Source: Flavobacterium soyae
GTDB taxonomy: Bacteria; Bacteroidota; Bacteroidia; Flavobacteriales; Flavobacteriaceae
Length of the DNA: 64,000 nt
Assembly (NCBI RefSeq): GCF_021245985.1
Contig: NZ_JAJQXA010000004.1
Span: forward strand, 1 to 64,000
Direction of reading: 5' to 3'
Shown here piece after piece: positions 26,845 through 36,515 of this stretch. Numbering within the stretch: the first letter of the stretch is position 1; each line of letters opens with the position of its first letter. The notes below the pieces were generated by a model that saw nothing but the letters and a program-made list of their open reading frames with translations, was not told the origin of the DNA and made no database searches. Made by a program: the position numbers and the translations under genes.

Positions 26845-27855
26845 TTAATAAGAAAGTGTCGGCCATCCTGATGACCATGTAAAGTATACGATTTCGAGTT
26901 TTGGATTTCCATTATCGGCTCCATCATAATAATGAACAGATCCCTTTTGAGTTCCAGTGATTCTTGACAAATGACCCGGGCCAATGTAATTTCCTTGTGC
27001 AGCCAGAACTGTAGTTCCGCCGCCGCTTTTTAAAGAAACTCCGTTTTTATCAACAAAAGGTCCAAACGGACTTGTCGAACGGCCTACTACAATATAATAG
27101 GTGCTGTTTACACCATTACAGCAGGTTCCCCTGTTTACAAACATATAATAGTAGCTTCCTTCTTTTATTAGACAAGGCGCTTCCCATGAGGCGCTGTTTC
27201 CTCCGGCAACGATGGTTTTGCTTCCGGTAGTTTTTCCTGTTGACGGGTTAATTTGAATAACTCCAATTCCGGCATGCCAGGAACCGTAAGCCATATATAC
27301 ATTGCTTCCGTCAACCAAAATAGAAGGATCGATAGCATTTACATCTGAAGATGAAGACGAAGAAACTACTACTCCGCGGTCTGTCCAGGTTGTTCCGGCA
27401 CTTTGAGAAATAGCAGGCGCGGTAACCAAACCAATTGCAGAAGTGGCAGATCCAAAAGTAGAACAGGAATAATACATATTCCAGCGATTGTTGAACCATG
27501 CCAGATCAGGGGCCCAAAAGTTTTTGGTAAAACCAGGCACATATCCTGTAATCCAGCTTGGGGTTGACGTAAAAACCGAGGTTCCCCAAGTCCAGTTTGT
27601 TAAATTTGTTGAATAGGTCATAGGGATATTATCTCCTGTTGTAAAAACATAATAATTAACTCCGCTTTTTATAATTGTGCTAGGATCGTGAGACGGAACA
27701 TTTCCGCTTACTGTTTTAGCTGTTAGATTTTTTACCTGAGAATTTTGAGATTCTGCAGCAGCTGCCGCACTCTCATTCGAAGGGATTATAACATCTTCAT
27801 TTTGACAACTTCCTAATAATATTGCGAATAAAACCAAACTTGCAATTGTTTTCAT
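26845..27855 (-). CDS. Arabinan endo-1,5-alpha-L-arabinosidase-like, GH43, lipoprotein
   Basis: A 336-residue lipoprotein (lipobox LLGSC followed by QNED). The GH43 triad is Asp in PSHDPSTIIKSG, Asp in NAIDPSILVDG and Glu in SWEAPCLIKEG. NRGTCCNGVNSTYYIVVGRS matches the arabinanase pattern also seen in the protein at 21357. The acidic residues after the Cys suggest the cell surface, where it could cut arabinan before SusCD uptake. It is the first enzyme gene after susD. Confidence 0.9.
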   Translation of the reverse strand: MKTIASLVLFAILLGSCQNEDVIIPSNESAAAAAESQNSQVKNLTAKTVSGNVPSHDPSTIIKSGVNYYVFTTGDNIPMTYSTNLTNWTWGTSVFTSTPSWITGYVPGFTKNFWAPDLAWFNNRWNMYYSCSTFGSATSAIGLVTAPAISQSAGTTWTDRGVVVSSSSSSDVNAIDPSILVDGSNVYMAYGSWHAGIGVIQINPSTGKTTGSKTIVAGGNSASWEAPCLIKEGSYYYMFVNRGTCCNGVNSTYYIVVGRSTSPFGPFVDKNGVSLKSGGGTTVLAAQGNYIGPGHLSRITGTQKGSVHYYDGADNGNPKLEIVYFTWSSGWPTLSY

Positions 27856-28036
27856 TTTTTATAATTTTTAGTTACTGTTTCAATAATTAATCTTGTAATC
27901 TCATTTCTTTTTATAATACCACATGACAGATTATTCATCTGCCATATGATATTAAGTATTCTAACTAACTCAAATATATTCTTAATCTCAGTTTACAATC
28001 ACAATTTACAATGAGACTGGGACTGAGACTGAAAAC

Positions 28037-29596
28037 TCAATAACTGTCATTCTGTTTTGTTCCCGGATTATTGTCCATTTCTAACTGCGGAATTGGAAAA
28101 TATTCACGTCCTGCTGTATACGAATTAAACTCGGCATCTCTTGCTTTCAGCCATGCTAATTTTGCAGGGTTTTGCAGCCATCCCCAACGGTGTATGTCAT
28201 CAAAACGGTGGCCTTCCAGAGGAAATTCTAAAAATCTTTCGTGTCCAATTTGTTCTCTCATCTGGTCCTGGCTCATTCCCGGTTTTGTAACTGATAAATC
28301 CGGCAGATTAACTCTGTTTCTAACCATTTGAATGTATGCGTATGCTCCAGGTGTATCTCCTGTTTCATTTAAAGTTTCGGCATACATTAAAAGTATATCG
28401 GCATATCTTAACAATCGTTCGTTAATTCCCGAACGCCAGTCGTATTCGTCTGCAAATTCACCGTCAGAATTTTGGTATTTTCTGCAGAACAAATCATTTA
28501 AATCTCCTGGGCTTGAGGCATAAAAAGCAGCAAAATCTCTTCCGTATAATTTTGTTCCCGGTTTATTGTAAAATATTGTGGCATCTAAACGGGGATCAAC
28601 TTCTCCTGTTTTTGTTTTTTCTTCCTGAAATTCGTTAAATAATGCCCATGTTGGCTGCACATCTGTCCATCCAAAAGCCCTTGGTGCATAAGTAATCGCA
28701 CGGGCAGAAGTTTTCCCCCAGCCAGATGCGGGAGCACCTCCCCAGCCTAAATCGACACCGCCGGCATCTCTGCTGAATTGTACTTCAAAAAGAGATTCTG
28801 AATTGTTTTCGTTTGCTGTTGTAAAATTGTCTCGGTAGTTTGAAACCAAAGAATAAACTCCTAAATCAATTACTTGTTTAAAAGCAGTTCTGGCATTTGT
28901 AAAATCTTTAGTAAATAAATATGCTTTTCCCAGATATCCTAAAGCGGCACCTTTTGTGGCACGTCCTTTTTGGCCTGCATCCAGACCTGTAATGCCAACG
29001 TAAGAATTAGGCAGTAATTCAGCTGCGGTTTTAAAATCAGCAATAACCTGAGCCCAGCCTTCTTCATTTGTTTTTTGTGGATGATATACTCCAACATCTA
29101 CAGGAACTGGTACATTTTTAAACATATTTACCGCATGAAATAAATACAGTCCTCTTAAAAAATAGGCTTGGCCTAAAATTCTGTTTTTAAGTGCTGCATC
29201 TTCAAATTCAATATCAGGGACATTTGTTAAAACCTGATTGGCACGATAAATACCCTGATAATAGGTTTCAAAAGCCCATCCGTAAATAGCAGCATCGGCT
29301 ACATTTGAGTTAAAATGCCCAACATTATACATCGAACCCCATGGGCTATTTGTACGTGCGTCGTCTGCTCTTGTGTCTAGTAATAATGGTGTACTTCTCA
29401 TGTAAGTACCATCTGTTAATAAACTTCCATAAGCAGCATTTACACCTTCAAGAGCGTCCTGATCTGTTTTCCAGAACGAATCGACTGCGTCATTATTTGG
29501 GTCTATCTGGGTCAAATCTTCATTATCAACACAGCTGGTTGTTACAACAGCCAATGAAAAGAAAATTGCTATATAGTTAAATATTTTATATTTCAT
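28037..29596 (-). CDS. SusD/RagB family outer-membrane glycan-binding lipoprotein
   Basis: A 519-residue SusD homologue, the surface lid that binds oligosaccharide over its SusC partner. It has a lipobox (VVTTSC) followed by VDNED, early TPR-like helices (AAYGSLLTDGTY..., ILGQAYFLRGLYLFHAVNMF) and the C-terminal SusD hallmarks RFLEFPLEGHRFDDIHRWG and REYFPIPQLEMDNN. It lies 29 bases after susC in one transcript. The ligand is inferred to be arabino-oligosaccharides from the neighbours. Confidence 0.95.
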   Translation of the reverse strand: MKYKIFNYIAIFFSLAVVTTSCVDNEDLTQIDPNNDAVDSFWKTDQDALEGVNAAYGSLLTDGTYMRSTPLLLDTRADDARTNSPWGSMYNVGHFNSNVADAAIYGWAFETYYQGIYRANQVLTNVPDIEFEDAALKNRILGQAYFLRGLYLFHAVNMFKNVPVPVDVGVYHPQKTNEEGWAQVIADFKTAAELLPNSYVGITGLDAGQKGRATKGAALGYLGKAYLFTKDFTNARTAFKQVIDLGVYSLVSNYRDNFTTANENNSESLFEVQFSRDAGGVDLGWGGAPASGWGKTSARAITYAPRAFGWTDVQPTWALFNEFQEEKTKTGEVDPRLDATIFYNKPGTKLYGRDFAAFYASSPGDLNDLFCRKYQNSDGEFADEYDWRSGINERLLRYADILLMYAETLNETGDTPGAYAYIQMVRNRVNLPDLSVTKPGMSQDQMREQIGHERFLEFPLEGHRFDDIHRWGWLQNPAKLAWLKARDAEFNSYTAGREYFPIPQLEMDNNPGTKQNDSY

Positions 29597-29625
29597 TTTA
29601 ATACGTTTTTAGTTGGTTAGGCTAG

Positions 29626-32600
29626 TTAAAAATTTACTTCAACACCCAAAGAAATTGTTCTTGGATTTGGAAAAGATCCTGCATCATATCCTCTTGAAAG
29701 TAGTCCGTCACTGTTAAAATCAGGATCGTAGCCTTTGTATTTTGTGATCGTCAATAAATTCTGTCCATTAAGATATACTCTTGCCTTGTCAATAAATTTG
29801 TCTTTTAGAGGAATATTATATCCCAATTCCATGGTTTGTAATCTTACATAATCACCACTTTCAATAAATCGGTTTGAGTCTCTTGAATTTCCATTAGGAT
29901 CACCAATAACCGGGGCCGGAACGTTAGTATTTGTATTTGTAGGTGTCCAGTAATTCAATTCGTCTGTGTGGTGGTTTGTATATTGCCCAATCATCAAATT
30001 ACGGTACATGGCATTGAAAATTTTATTTCCGCCGCTGCCCTGCCAGAACATTGAGAAATCAAAATTGGCATAAGAAGCGCTAAAATTCATTCCGAAACCG
30101 TATTTAGGAATTGATACCCCTTGAAAAGTTCTGTCGGCATCTGTAATTGCCCCATCACCGTTTACATCTTTAAATTTAATATCGCCGGGAGCTGCGCCTG
30201 TTTGTGTTGGAGAAGCTGCAACTTCTGCTGCATTCTGGAAAATACCAATAGCTTCCCATGCAAAAAGTTCACCAACAGATCTTCCTACTTCTGTTTTTGA
30301 AACTGCTCCATAAAGTGGGTTTGAATTCACTCCAATTTTAGTAACTTCATTTTTCAACGTTCCAAAATTTCCTGAGATATCATATTTAAATTTATTATGA
30401 TGATTACTATATGATGCTGTAAATTCAAAACCAGAATTCTTCATATCACCTGCGTTCGTTGTAATATTTGCAGGAAAAGCCCCTGTAGAAAATGGCAATG
30501 GCACTCCAACCAACATATCAGTAACTTTTTTATTAAAATACTCAGCTGTAAACTGTAAGTCATTGTCTAAAAATCCTAATTCTAATGCGATATTTTTACT
30601 AGTTGTTTTTTCCCAGTGTACATTCGGATCAAGTGCAGCAACCACAGTTGTTCCCGGAGCAAGCGAGTTATTAAAATCATAACCGGCAAAACTGTTTACT
30701 GTCGAAGCAAAAAAGTACTGAGGAATTGTATTATTTCCAATTGTACCATAACCTCCACGAAGTTTAATGTTGCTTACCCATTTTGGCAATTGTAAAAATT
30801 TCTCGTTACTAATTTTCCAACCTCCTGAAAATGAATAGAAGTTTGCAGAATTATTTATTTCACTAAAAAGAGAAGTTCTGTCTTGTCTAAAATTTGCCTG
30901 CAATAAATACCTGTCATCATAATTATAGTTTAATCTGCTGATGTATGAGATTCCTGCAATTGTAAATTTATACTCACTTGCATTTCTGGCATCAGCATAT
31001 TGAAGCATCGGAATTTCTCCTGGCGTATAACCTACACCTCTTGAATTATATCTGTGATAGTCTCTTTTTTCCTGAATCCAACCTACAAGAGCGTCAATTT
31101 TATGTTTTCCAAGCGAAACTTCATAAGTCAATAAGTTATTCACAAAAGTTCTTAACTCATTACCTGTTTCTACATCTAAAGAAGCTTCGTCATTTGTAGT
31201 AATATAGTACCAGCCTAAATCACTTGGCGGAATAAATTTTCTGTTTTCCCAGTCTGTTCTGTCGTAACTTACATCCAGTTTATATTTAAGACCTTTAACA
31301 ATCTCAAGTTCTCCCCAAACATCTCCAATAAAACGGTTTCTTTTTCCGTTGTTGGTAATCAAATTATTATAACCAATCGGGTTCATTGAGATTGCTCTTT
31401 GCGTTAAGTTATCTGTACCGCCGTATCCGCCCAATCTGTTAGAATCATAAACAGGCATTGTTGGAACCGCGCCTAAAATGTCGCTGATAACGGTTTGTCC
31501 CGCATTGTATTCATTAAAAATTTCTTTATCAGATTGTGTATAGGCCATTTTTATACCATATTTAAATTTTCCTTTTTTACCATTCAAATTCAAATTAGTT
31601 GACAGTCTCTCATAATCCTGAGGTGTTTTAACATAACTGGTGTTTTTAAAATAATCTATATTAAAACTGTATGCTATGTTTTCTGCACCTCCGTTAAGTG
31701 TAAGAGCCTGATTTTGTACAACTCCTGTTTGTAACGCTTCTTTCTGCCAGTCTGTGTTTACATTTGTAATATATGAAGGGCTGTTAGGATCATTTCCCGG
31801 TGCAATACTTACCGGAACACCAGCTCTGATGTCCCTGTTTCTTTCGGCCTCGCTGGTAATTTTTTGATAGCCCGCACGATCTGTAACATCCCATTTTTTA
31901 GCTACATTCTGAAGTCCCACGATTGATTTGAATTTAACATCCATTCGGCCTGCTTTACCTTTTTTTGTTGTAATAATTACAACTCCATTGGCACCGCGAA
32001 CACCATAAATAGCAGCCGAAGAAGCATCTTTTAAAACCTGCATCGATTCAATTTCTCCCGGTGCAAAATCGAAAGGAGCATCGACCATAATACCGTCAAT
32101 TACAAAAAGAGGATTGTTATTAGTGAATGAAGTTATACCTCTAATCTTGATATTTACAAATCCTCCGGGTTCTCCTGATGATTGTACTGTTACACCCGGA
32201 ACCTGCCCTTGAAGCATTTTGGCGGCATCATATGTAACCGTTTTTTTAGCCGATTCCATATTTACGACACTCACAGATCCTGTTAAATCAGATTTCTTTT
32301 GAGTTCCGTAACCAATAACAACTACTTCATTTAATTTGTTTGTGTCCTCGCCTAATGCTACGTTTATTTTTAATTGATTTCCTACTGAGATTTCACGATT
32401 TTGAAATCCTATAAATGAAAAAACTAAAACATCTGTCGAAGAAGCTTTAATCGAATACTCTCCGTCAAATCCAGTTGTGGCAACTGTTTTGGTTCCTTTT
32501 ATCAAGATGTTTACACCCGGCAAAGGCAGATTGTCTTGTGCCGAAGTAACAACTCCGCTAATCGTTTTGCCTTGAGCCGACATTTGATTAACAGAAAATA

Positions 32601-32682
32601 TTAGCATGCAGATTGCTAAAATCCAGTCTTTTTTTGGCAATAAAAAATTGCTGTAAAAAATTAATTGTTGGTTTGTTATCAT
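29626..32682 (-). CDS. SusC/RagA family TonB-dependent transporter
   Basis: A 1018-residue outer-membrane transporter. A long signal region is cleaved near MSAQ (about residue 35). A carboxypeptidase-like domain (GKTISGVVTSAQDNLPLPGV) occupies about 38-120. The plug has LNEVVVIGYGTQKKSDLTGS and the SusC signature IYGVRGANGVVIITTKKGK at about 225-245. A 22-strand barrel ends with the terminal aromatic residue (GVEVNF). It is first in the arabinan operon and divergent from araR, with three AraR-like palindromes upstream. The start could be an internal Met, but this one fits a SusC signal peptide. Confidence 0.95.
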   Translation of the reverse strand: MITNQQLIFYSNFLLPKKDWILAICMLIFSVNQMSAQGKTISGVVTSAQDNLPLPGVNILIKGTKTVATTGFDGEYSIKASSTDVLVFSFIGFQNREISVGNQLKINVALGEDTNKLNEVVVIGYGTQKKSDLTGSVSVVNMESAKKTVTYDAAKMLQGQVPGVTVQSSGEPGGFVNIKIRGITSFTNNNPLFVIDGIMVDAPFDFAPGEIESMQVLKDASSAAIYGVRGANGVVIITTKKGKAGRMDVKFKSIVGLQNVAKKWDVTDRAGYQKITSEAERNRDIRAGVPVSIAPGNDPNSPSYITNVNTDWQKEALQTGVVQNQALTLNGGAENIAYSFNIDYFKNTSYVKTPQDYERLSTNLNLNGKKGKFKYGIKMAYTQSDKEIFNEYNAGQTVISDILGAVPTMPVYDSNRLGGYGGTDNLTQRAISMNPIGYNNLITNNGKRNRFIGDVWGELEIVKGLKYKLDVSYDRTDWENRKFIPPSDLGWYYITTNDEASLDVETGNELRTFVNNLLTYEVSLGKHKIDALVGWIQEKRDYHRYNSRGVGYTPGEIPMLQYADARNASEYKFTIAGISYISRLNYNYDDRYLLQANFRQDRTSLFSEINNSANFYSFSGGWKISNEKFLQLPKWVSNIKLRGGYGTIGNNTIPQYFFASTVNSFAGYDFNNSLAPGTTVVAALDPNVHWEKTTSKNIALELGFLDNDLQFTAEYFNKKVTDMLVGVPLPFSTGAFPANITTNAGDMKNSGFEFTASYSNHHNKFKYDISGNFGTLKNEVTKIGVNSNPLYGAVSKTEVGRSVGELFAWEAIGIFQNAAEVAASPTQTGAAPGDIKFKDVNGDGAITDADRTFQGVSIPKYGFGMNFSASYANFDFSMFWQGSGGNKIFNAMYRNLMIGQYTNHHTDELNYWTPTNTNTNVPAPVIGDPNGNSRDSNRFIESGDYVRLQTMELGYNIPLKDKFIDKARVYLNGQNLLTITKYKGYDPDFNSDGLLSRGYDAGSFPNPRTISLGVEVNF

Positions 32683-32718
32683 ACTGTTTGTTTAAGGTTG
32701 GTTTTGTGGTTAGTAAAT

Positions 32719-32737
32719 AAGTGTTAATATTACATTT
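32719..32737. promoter_or_regulatory. AraR-like operator 1 before susC
   Basis: AAGTGT-N7-ACATTT, 37 bases upstream of the susC start. It matches the araB sites with one change in the right half. Confidence 0.55.
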
Positions 32738-32817
32738 GTAAATTTAAATAAAAAAAAGACTGAAAAACAAATTAATATGATAAAAAAATAACTAAAAAAA
32801 AACACATATCACAAATT

Positions 32818-32836
32818 AAGTGTATTATTAACATTT
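32818..32836. promoter_or_regulatory. AraR-like operator 2 in the susC-araR spacer
   Basis: AAGTGT-N7-ACATTT, the same half-sites as operator 1, 99 bases away centre to centre. Confidence 0.5.
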
Positions 32837-32883
32837 AAAAAATTGAGGTTTTTTTCAAAAAAAAGGTAATTTTTACAAGTTAT

Positions 32884-32902
32884 TTGTGTAAAAAATACAC
32901 TT
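32884..32902. promoter_or_regulatory. AraR-like operator 3 in the susC-araR spacer
   Basis: TTGTGT-N7-ACACTT, with a perfect right half and one mismatch on the left. The whole divergent spacer 32683-33241 (559 bases) holds only these sites, the araR site and promoters; I see no gene. Confidence 0.45.
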
Positions 32903-33168
32903 TTAATCAAAAAGCCCATTTTTAATCAAAAAAACAACAGCATGAAAGAAGGTATAAATGAGTTGTTTTTTAATCACTTAAATTCTATTAAGCCTTTGTT
33001 TTTGTAAATAAATACCTATTTAAAAGTTTCTTGTTTTTGGCTTTTCTTTAAAAAACTATCCTGTATCATCCTGTTTTTGACCTAAAAAAATCTTAAAAAA
33101 GAAAAATGAATGTTATTTTTGTGCAAAAAGTGATTTTTTTAACTCTATTTTTGAAATGTTATTTGTGT

Positions 33169-33187
33169 AAGTGTAAAATCTACATTA
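33169..33187. promoter_or_regulatory. AraR-like operator before araR
   Basis: AAGTGT-N7-ACATTA, one mismatch, about 30 bases before a -7-like box TATCTTTA (33217-33224) of araR, which suggests autoregulation. Confidence 0.5.
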
Positions 33188-33241
33188 ATAAATTATGAAA
33201 CATTTGAGGAAGTTTATATCTTTACCAATAAAATATTGAAT

Positions 33242-33931
33242 ATGTTAAACAGTTATAGCTCTGTCGATAAGGTTTTACTAGCGGTAGATTGCATTATTTT
33301 TGGATTCGACAATGACGGTTTAAAAATACTTTTAATTCAAAGAGACTTTGAACCTGAAAAAGGAAAATGGTCTTTAATTGGAGGCTTTTTAAAACGTGAT
33401 GAGGTTTTAGATGATGCTGCTATCCGAATTTTAAATACATATACAGGTTTGAATGATATCTATATGGAGCAGTTATATGCTTACAGTGAAATTGATCGTG
33501 ACCCCGTCGAAAGAACAATTTCGGTTTCGTATTTTGCTTTGATTAATATCGAAAACCACAATGCAGAACTAATTCAAAATTATCATGCAGAATGGTTCCC
33601 TATAAACGATGCGCCGCACTTAATTTTTGACCACAACGAAATGGTTGAAAATGCCATAAAAAGACTTCGTTACAAAACTTCGATAAAACCTATTGGGTTT
33701 GAACTGCTTCCGGAAAAATTTACTATGCGCCAGCTATTAGAACTATACGAAGCAATTTTAAGCAAAGAATTAGATAAGAGAAACTTTATCAGTAAAATAA
33801 ACTCTCTTGAAATTCTGAATAAACTGGATGAAAAAGACATGCAGTCGTCCAGAAAAGGATCTTATTTATATACTTTTAATAAAGAAAAGTATGAAGAGAA
33901 ACTTTTAAACGATTTTGTATTGAATTTATAA
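33242..33931 (+). CDS. araR: AraR, Nudix-type transcriptional regulator of arabinose use
   Basis: A 229-residue protein with a Nudix-like N-terminal domain (DCIIFGFDNDGLKILLIQRD, about 14-33; GKWSLIGGFLKRDEVLDDAA, about 40-59) and a winged-helix C-terminal domain (about 150-220, PEKFTMRQLLELYEAILSKE). The catalytic REUxEE core of the Nudix box is replaced (RILNTY), so it is a sensor rather than a hydrolase. A Nudix-related AraR that responds to L-arabinose is described in Bacteroides thetaiotaomicron; the position, divergent from susC, supports the same job. I used the ATG at 33242 rather than the TTG two codons earlier. Confidence 0.87.
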   Translation: MLNSYSSVDKVLLAVDCIIFGFDNDGLKILLIQRDFEPEKGKWSLIGGFLKRDEVLDDAAIRILNTYTGLNDIYMEQLYAYSEIDRDPVERTISVSYFALINIENHNAELIQNYHAEWFPINDAPHLIFDHNEMVENAIKRLRYKTSIKPIGFELLPEKFTMRQLLELYEAILSKELDKRNFISKINSLEILNKLDEKDMQSSRKGSYLYTFNKEKYEEKLLNDFVLNL

Positions 33932-33963
33932 AAGTCTCACGCAGATTGTAGATTTTAAGTTTA

Positions 33964-34026
33964 GCCACAGATTAAAAGGATTAAAATGTTTTTTTTAAAT
34001 CTGTGTGAATCCTTTTAATCTGTGGC
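33964..34026. repeat. Perfect 19-bp inverted repeat
   Basis: GCCACAGATTAAAAGGATT (33964-33982) and its exact complement (34008-34026). It is the same family as the outer arms at 23431-23600. Confidence 0.75.
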
Positions 34027-34043
34027 AATATCTATAAAAAACA

Positions 34044-34076
34044 AAACCCTGAAATCCACAATTTTCAGGTTTTTTT
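34044..34076 (+). terminator. Terminator after araR
   Basis: CCTGAAAT and ATTTTCAGG pair with one bulge and are followed by seven T; the A-rich left side also allows minus-strand use. Confidence 0.65.
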
Positions 34077-34181
34077 CTTCAATAAAACTACTATTAAAAA
34101 AAATAAACAAAATTATTTATTATCTTTTTAACCTTTCTTTTAAGCAATCATTATGAACATTAATCGTTAAAACAAATTAAT

Positions 34182-34200
34182 AAGTGTGAAATATACATTT
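34182..34200. promoter_or_regulatory. Orphan AraR-like operator between convergent genes
   Basis: AAGTGT-N7-ACATTT, overlapped by a 16-base palindrome TACATTTGCAAATGTA (34194-34209). It lies in the 409-base spacer (33932-34340) between the 3' ends of araR and the GntR-type gene, with no gene start nearby. Apart from the repeat and terminator I see nothing else in this spacer. Confidence 0.45.
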
Positions 34201-34340
34201 GCAAATGTAAACAAAATATGTTTCCAAAAACAAGAAATTATTTTTTATTTTTTTTATTAATTTACCAATAGATTTTTTAAACCAAAAGCCGTTTTATTGT
34301 AATATAAACAATCTCTTTGCTAAAATTCTTTGCCGGCTCA

Positions 34341-35339
34341 TTACAAAGAATTACGCATAATCAAAGATGATTTATTTTCGATTTGTTCTTTTTTTCCTTT
34401 AAGAACCATTTCGGCCAGGATTTTTCCCATTGCTTCAAAATGTGTAGAAATAGTTGTAATTCCGCTGGCGGCAATTTTTTTCAGCGGTGTTTCATTATAG
34501 GATATAATTCCAAAATCAGATCCGAGTTTTAAGTTTTTATCCCTGGCGTTTTCGATTACGCGAACTAAATCCCGATCATTCGGAATTATATATAAATCTC
34601 CCGCAGTAATTTCTCTGTTAGTAAATTCGGCAATAACTTCAGATTCAAAATTATATTCAGCACAAAAATCTTCAAAACCCAATTTCATTCCCAGCGGTTC
34701 GCGAAAACCCGGAAAAATCAAAATCAGTTTTTTGTATTTGCGCAATCGCTCTTTTCCCCTTTGCAGTCCTTCAAAAATATCTTTTTGGTGATTTTGATAA
34801 ATTGCCGGATATATTTTCAAATCTGGATTAGTCTGATCCAGTATAATTACGTCACCTACTGGTAGGGTTTTTATCGAAGCAACAATATCTTTTAAATTTG
34901 TAGGCATCAAAATGTATTTGGTATAATTGCCGTTGCTGTCATTTATCAGCTTTTGAAAAACCTGACTATTAAAATGGTGAAAGAAAATATCGACCTGAAC
35001 ATTTTTTCCAATGCTGTTTAAAAAGGAGTTATAAATATCTTCTTTAAAAATATTAAGTTCATCAAAAAGCAAAAAAATCTTTTGTTTTATAGTGATTTCA
35101 ACGCTTTTAACGTAATATCCTTTTCCGGGAATGGCATAAATAATCCCTCTTTTTTTGAGTTCATCATAACCCAGTAAAACTGTGTCGCGCGATAATGAAA
35201 ACGCCAGACAGACTTTGTTTACTGATGGCAGCCTGTCGCCTTTTACTAATTTTTCTTCTTCAATTGCTTTTTCTATTGAAAGAATTATCTGCTTATATTT
35301 TGGAAGACCAATGTTGTTTTGAATCGAAATTATATTCAT
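34341..35339 (-). CDS. GntR-type transcriptional regulator with sugar-binding domain
   Basis: A 332-residue regulator. An N-terminal GntR winged helix (about 1-75) contains GLPKYKQIILSIEKAIEEEK and GDRLPSVNKVCLAFSLSRDT, followed by a LacI/periplasmic-binding-like domain (about 85-330; DFGIISYNETPLKKIAASGI and TTISTHFEAMGKILAEMVLK). It is divergent from galM-galK-galT and probably controls it, sensing galactose or a derivative (inference). The start MNIISIQNNIGLPKYKQ at 35339 leaves a 102-base regulatory gap. Confidence 0.85.
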   Translation of the reverse strand: MNIISIQNNIGLPKYKQIILSIEKAIEEEKLVKGDRLPSVNKVCLAFSLSRDTVLLGYDELKKRGIIYAIPGKGYYVKSVEITIKQKIFLLFDELNIFKEDIYNSFLNSIGKNVQVDIFFHHFNSQVFQKLINDSNGNYTKYILMPTNLKDIVASIKTLPVGDVIILDQTNPDLKIYPAIYQNHQKDIFEGLQRGKERLRKYKKLILIFPGFREPLGMKLGFEDFCAEYNFESEVIAEFTNREITAGDLYIIPNDRDLVRVIENARDKNLKLGSDFGIISYNETPLKKIAASGITTISTHFEAMGKILAEMVLKGKKEQIENKSSLIMRNSL

Positions 35340-35371
35340 AGGAAAAGATAAATTTTGTGCAATATACAAAA

Positions 35372-35417
35372 ACTGGTAGGTACTGGTATGTAAAAACAAA
35401 GAAATCTTTTATTTTTG
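35372..35417. promoter_or_regulatory. Divergent control region: operator candidate and galM promoter
   Basis: ACTGGTA occurs twice (35372-35378 and 35382-35388), exactly 10 bases apart, which suggests binding on one DNA face. On the plus strand TATTTTTG (35410-35417) fits the -7 consensus for galM, about 25 bases before its start at 35442. Confidence 0.45.
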
Positions 35418-35441
35418 AATTTCACTTTTGGCAAAATTTAC

Positions 35442-36497
35442 ATGGAAATAAAACATAAATCGCATTTAAAGGAAACTTATAATTCTAAATCTTTTGGTTT
35501 GATGCCAGATCACAGCGAAATTCTTTCTTTTGAATTATCGAATAAAAAAGGCATGAAAATTCAGATTACAAATTATGGAGCGACCGTAACGTCTTTACAA
35601 GTTCCTGTTTCTAACGGAAATCTTATTGATGTTGTTTTAGGTTTTGATTCTGTTTCTTCTTATTTAGAATCTTATTTGCTGCCAAGTGCTCCTTATTTTG
35701 GAACAACCGTTGGACGTTATGCGGGAAGAATTAATAAAGGAACTTTTTCATTAAATGGAAAAACCTATGAATTGACCAAAAATAATAACGGAAATTCCCT
35801 TCATGGCGGAAATACCGGATTTGGAAAAAAAGTATGGAATGTTACCAATCAAACTTTGGGAGAAAATCCTTCGATAACTTTTAGCCTTATAAGTAAAGAT
35901 TTAGATGAAAATTATCCGGGAGAATTACACGTTGATTTAACGTATACTTTGACAGAAGACAATGAACTGAAATTAGATTATAAAGCGGTTTCGACAGAAG
36001 ATACTATTATAAATTTAACGCATCACAGTTATTTTAATCTGGACGGACACGATGGAAGTGTTTTAAATCAGAAGATTTTTATTGATGCCGAAAAAATAGT
36101 AGAGACAAACCACGAGAATATTCCAACCGGTAAATTTATCGATCTTACAAATCATGAATTTGATTTTAGATCCGCTAAAAGTTGTCCGGCCTCAATAGAT
36201 AATTCTTTTGTGATTGAGCAGTCAAACAATGCTGTTGCAGCTTTATTCAGCTCAAAAAACAATTTAAAAATGAGTGTTTATACCAATCAGCCAAGTGTAC
36301 ATATATATGTAGGCGGAAACTGTTTTGATATTTTAAAAGGAAAAAACGATGTTGTTTACCATAAAACAAGCGGTATTTGCTTTGAGACTCAAAATTTTCC
36401 AGATGCTCCAAATCAGGCACATTTTCCAAATTCTGTTTTGAAAAAAAACGAAGAGTATATTCAGAAAACTATTTACAAATTTGAAAATATAAACTAA
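35442..36497 (+). CDS. galM: Galactose mutarotase (aldose 1-epimerase), cytoplasmic
   Basis: A 351-residue mutarotase with the active-site His in LHGGNTGFGKKVW and LTHHSYFNLDG and the catalytic Glu in CFETQNFPDAPNQ. It has no signal peptide, so it acts on imported galactose, unlike the lipoprotein paralogue at 11782. I preferred the ATG at 35442 (MEIKHKSHLK) to the one at 35415 because the promoter -7 box lies at 35410-35417. First gene of galM-galK-galT. Confidence 0.92.
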   Translation: MEIKHKSHLKETYNSKSFGLMPDHSEILSFELSNKKGMKIQITNYGATVTSLQVPVSNGNLIDVVLGFDSVSSYLESYLLPSAPYFGTTVGRYAGRINKGTFSLNGKTYELTKNNNGNSLHGGNTGFGKKVWNVTNQTLGENPSITFSLISKDLDENYPGELHVDLTYTLTEDNELKLDYKAVSTEDTIINLTHHSYFNLDGHDGSVLNQKIFIDAEKIVETNHENIPTGKFIDLTNHEFDFRSAKSCPASIDNSFVIEQSNNAVAALFSSKNNLKMSVYTNQPSVHIYVGGNCFDILKGKNDVVYHKTSGICFETQNFPDAPNQAHFPNSVLKKNEEYIQKTIYKFENIN

Positions 36498-36515
36498 CTA
36501 CCTATTACCAATATA

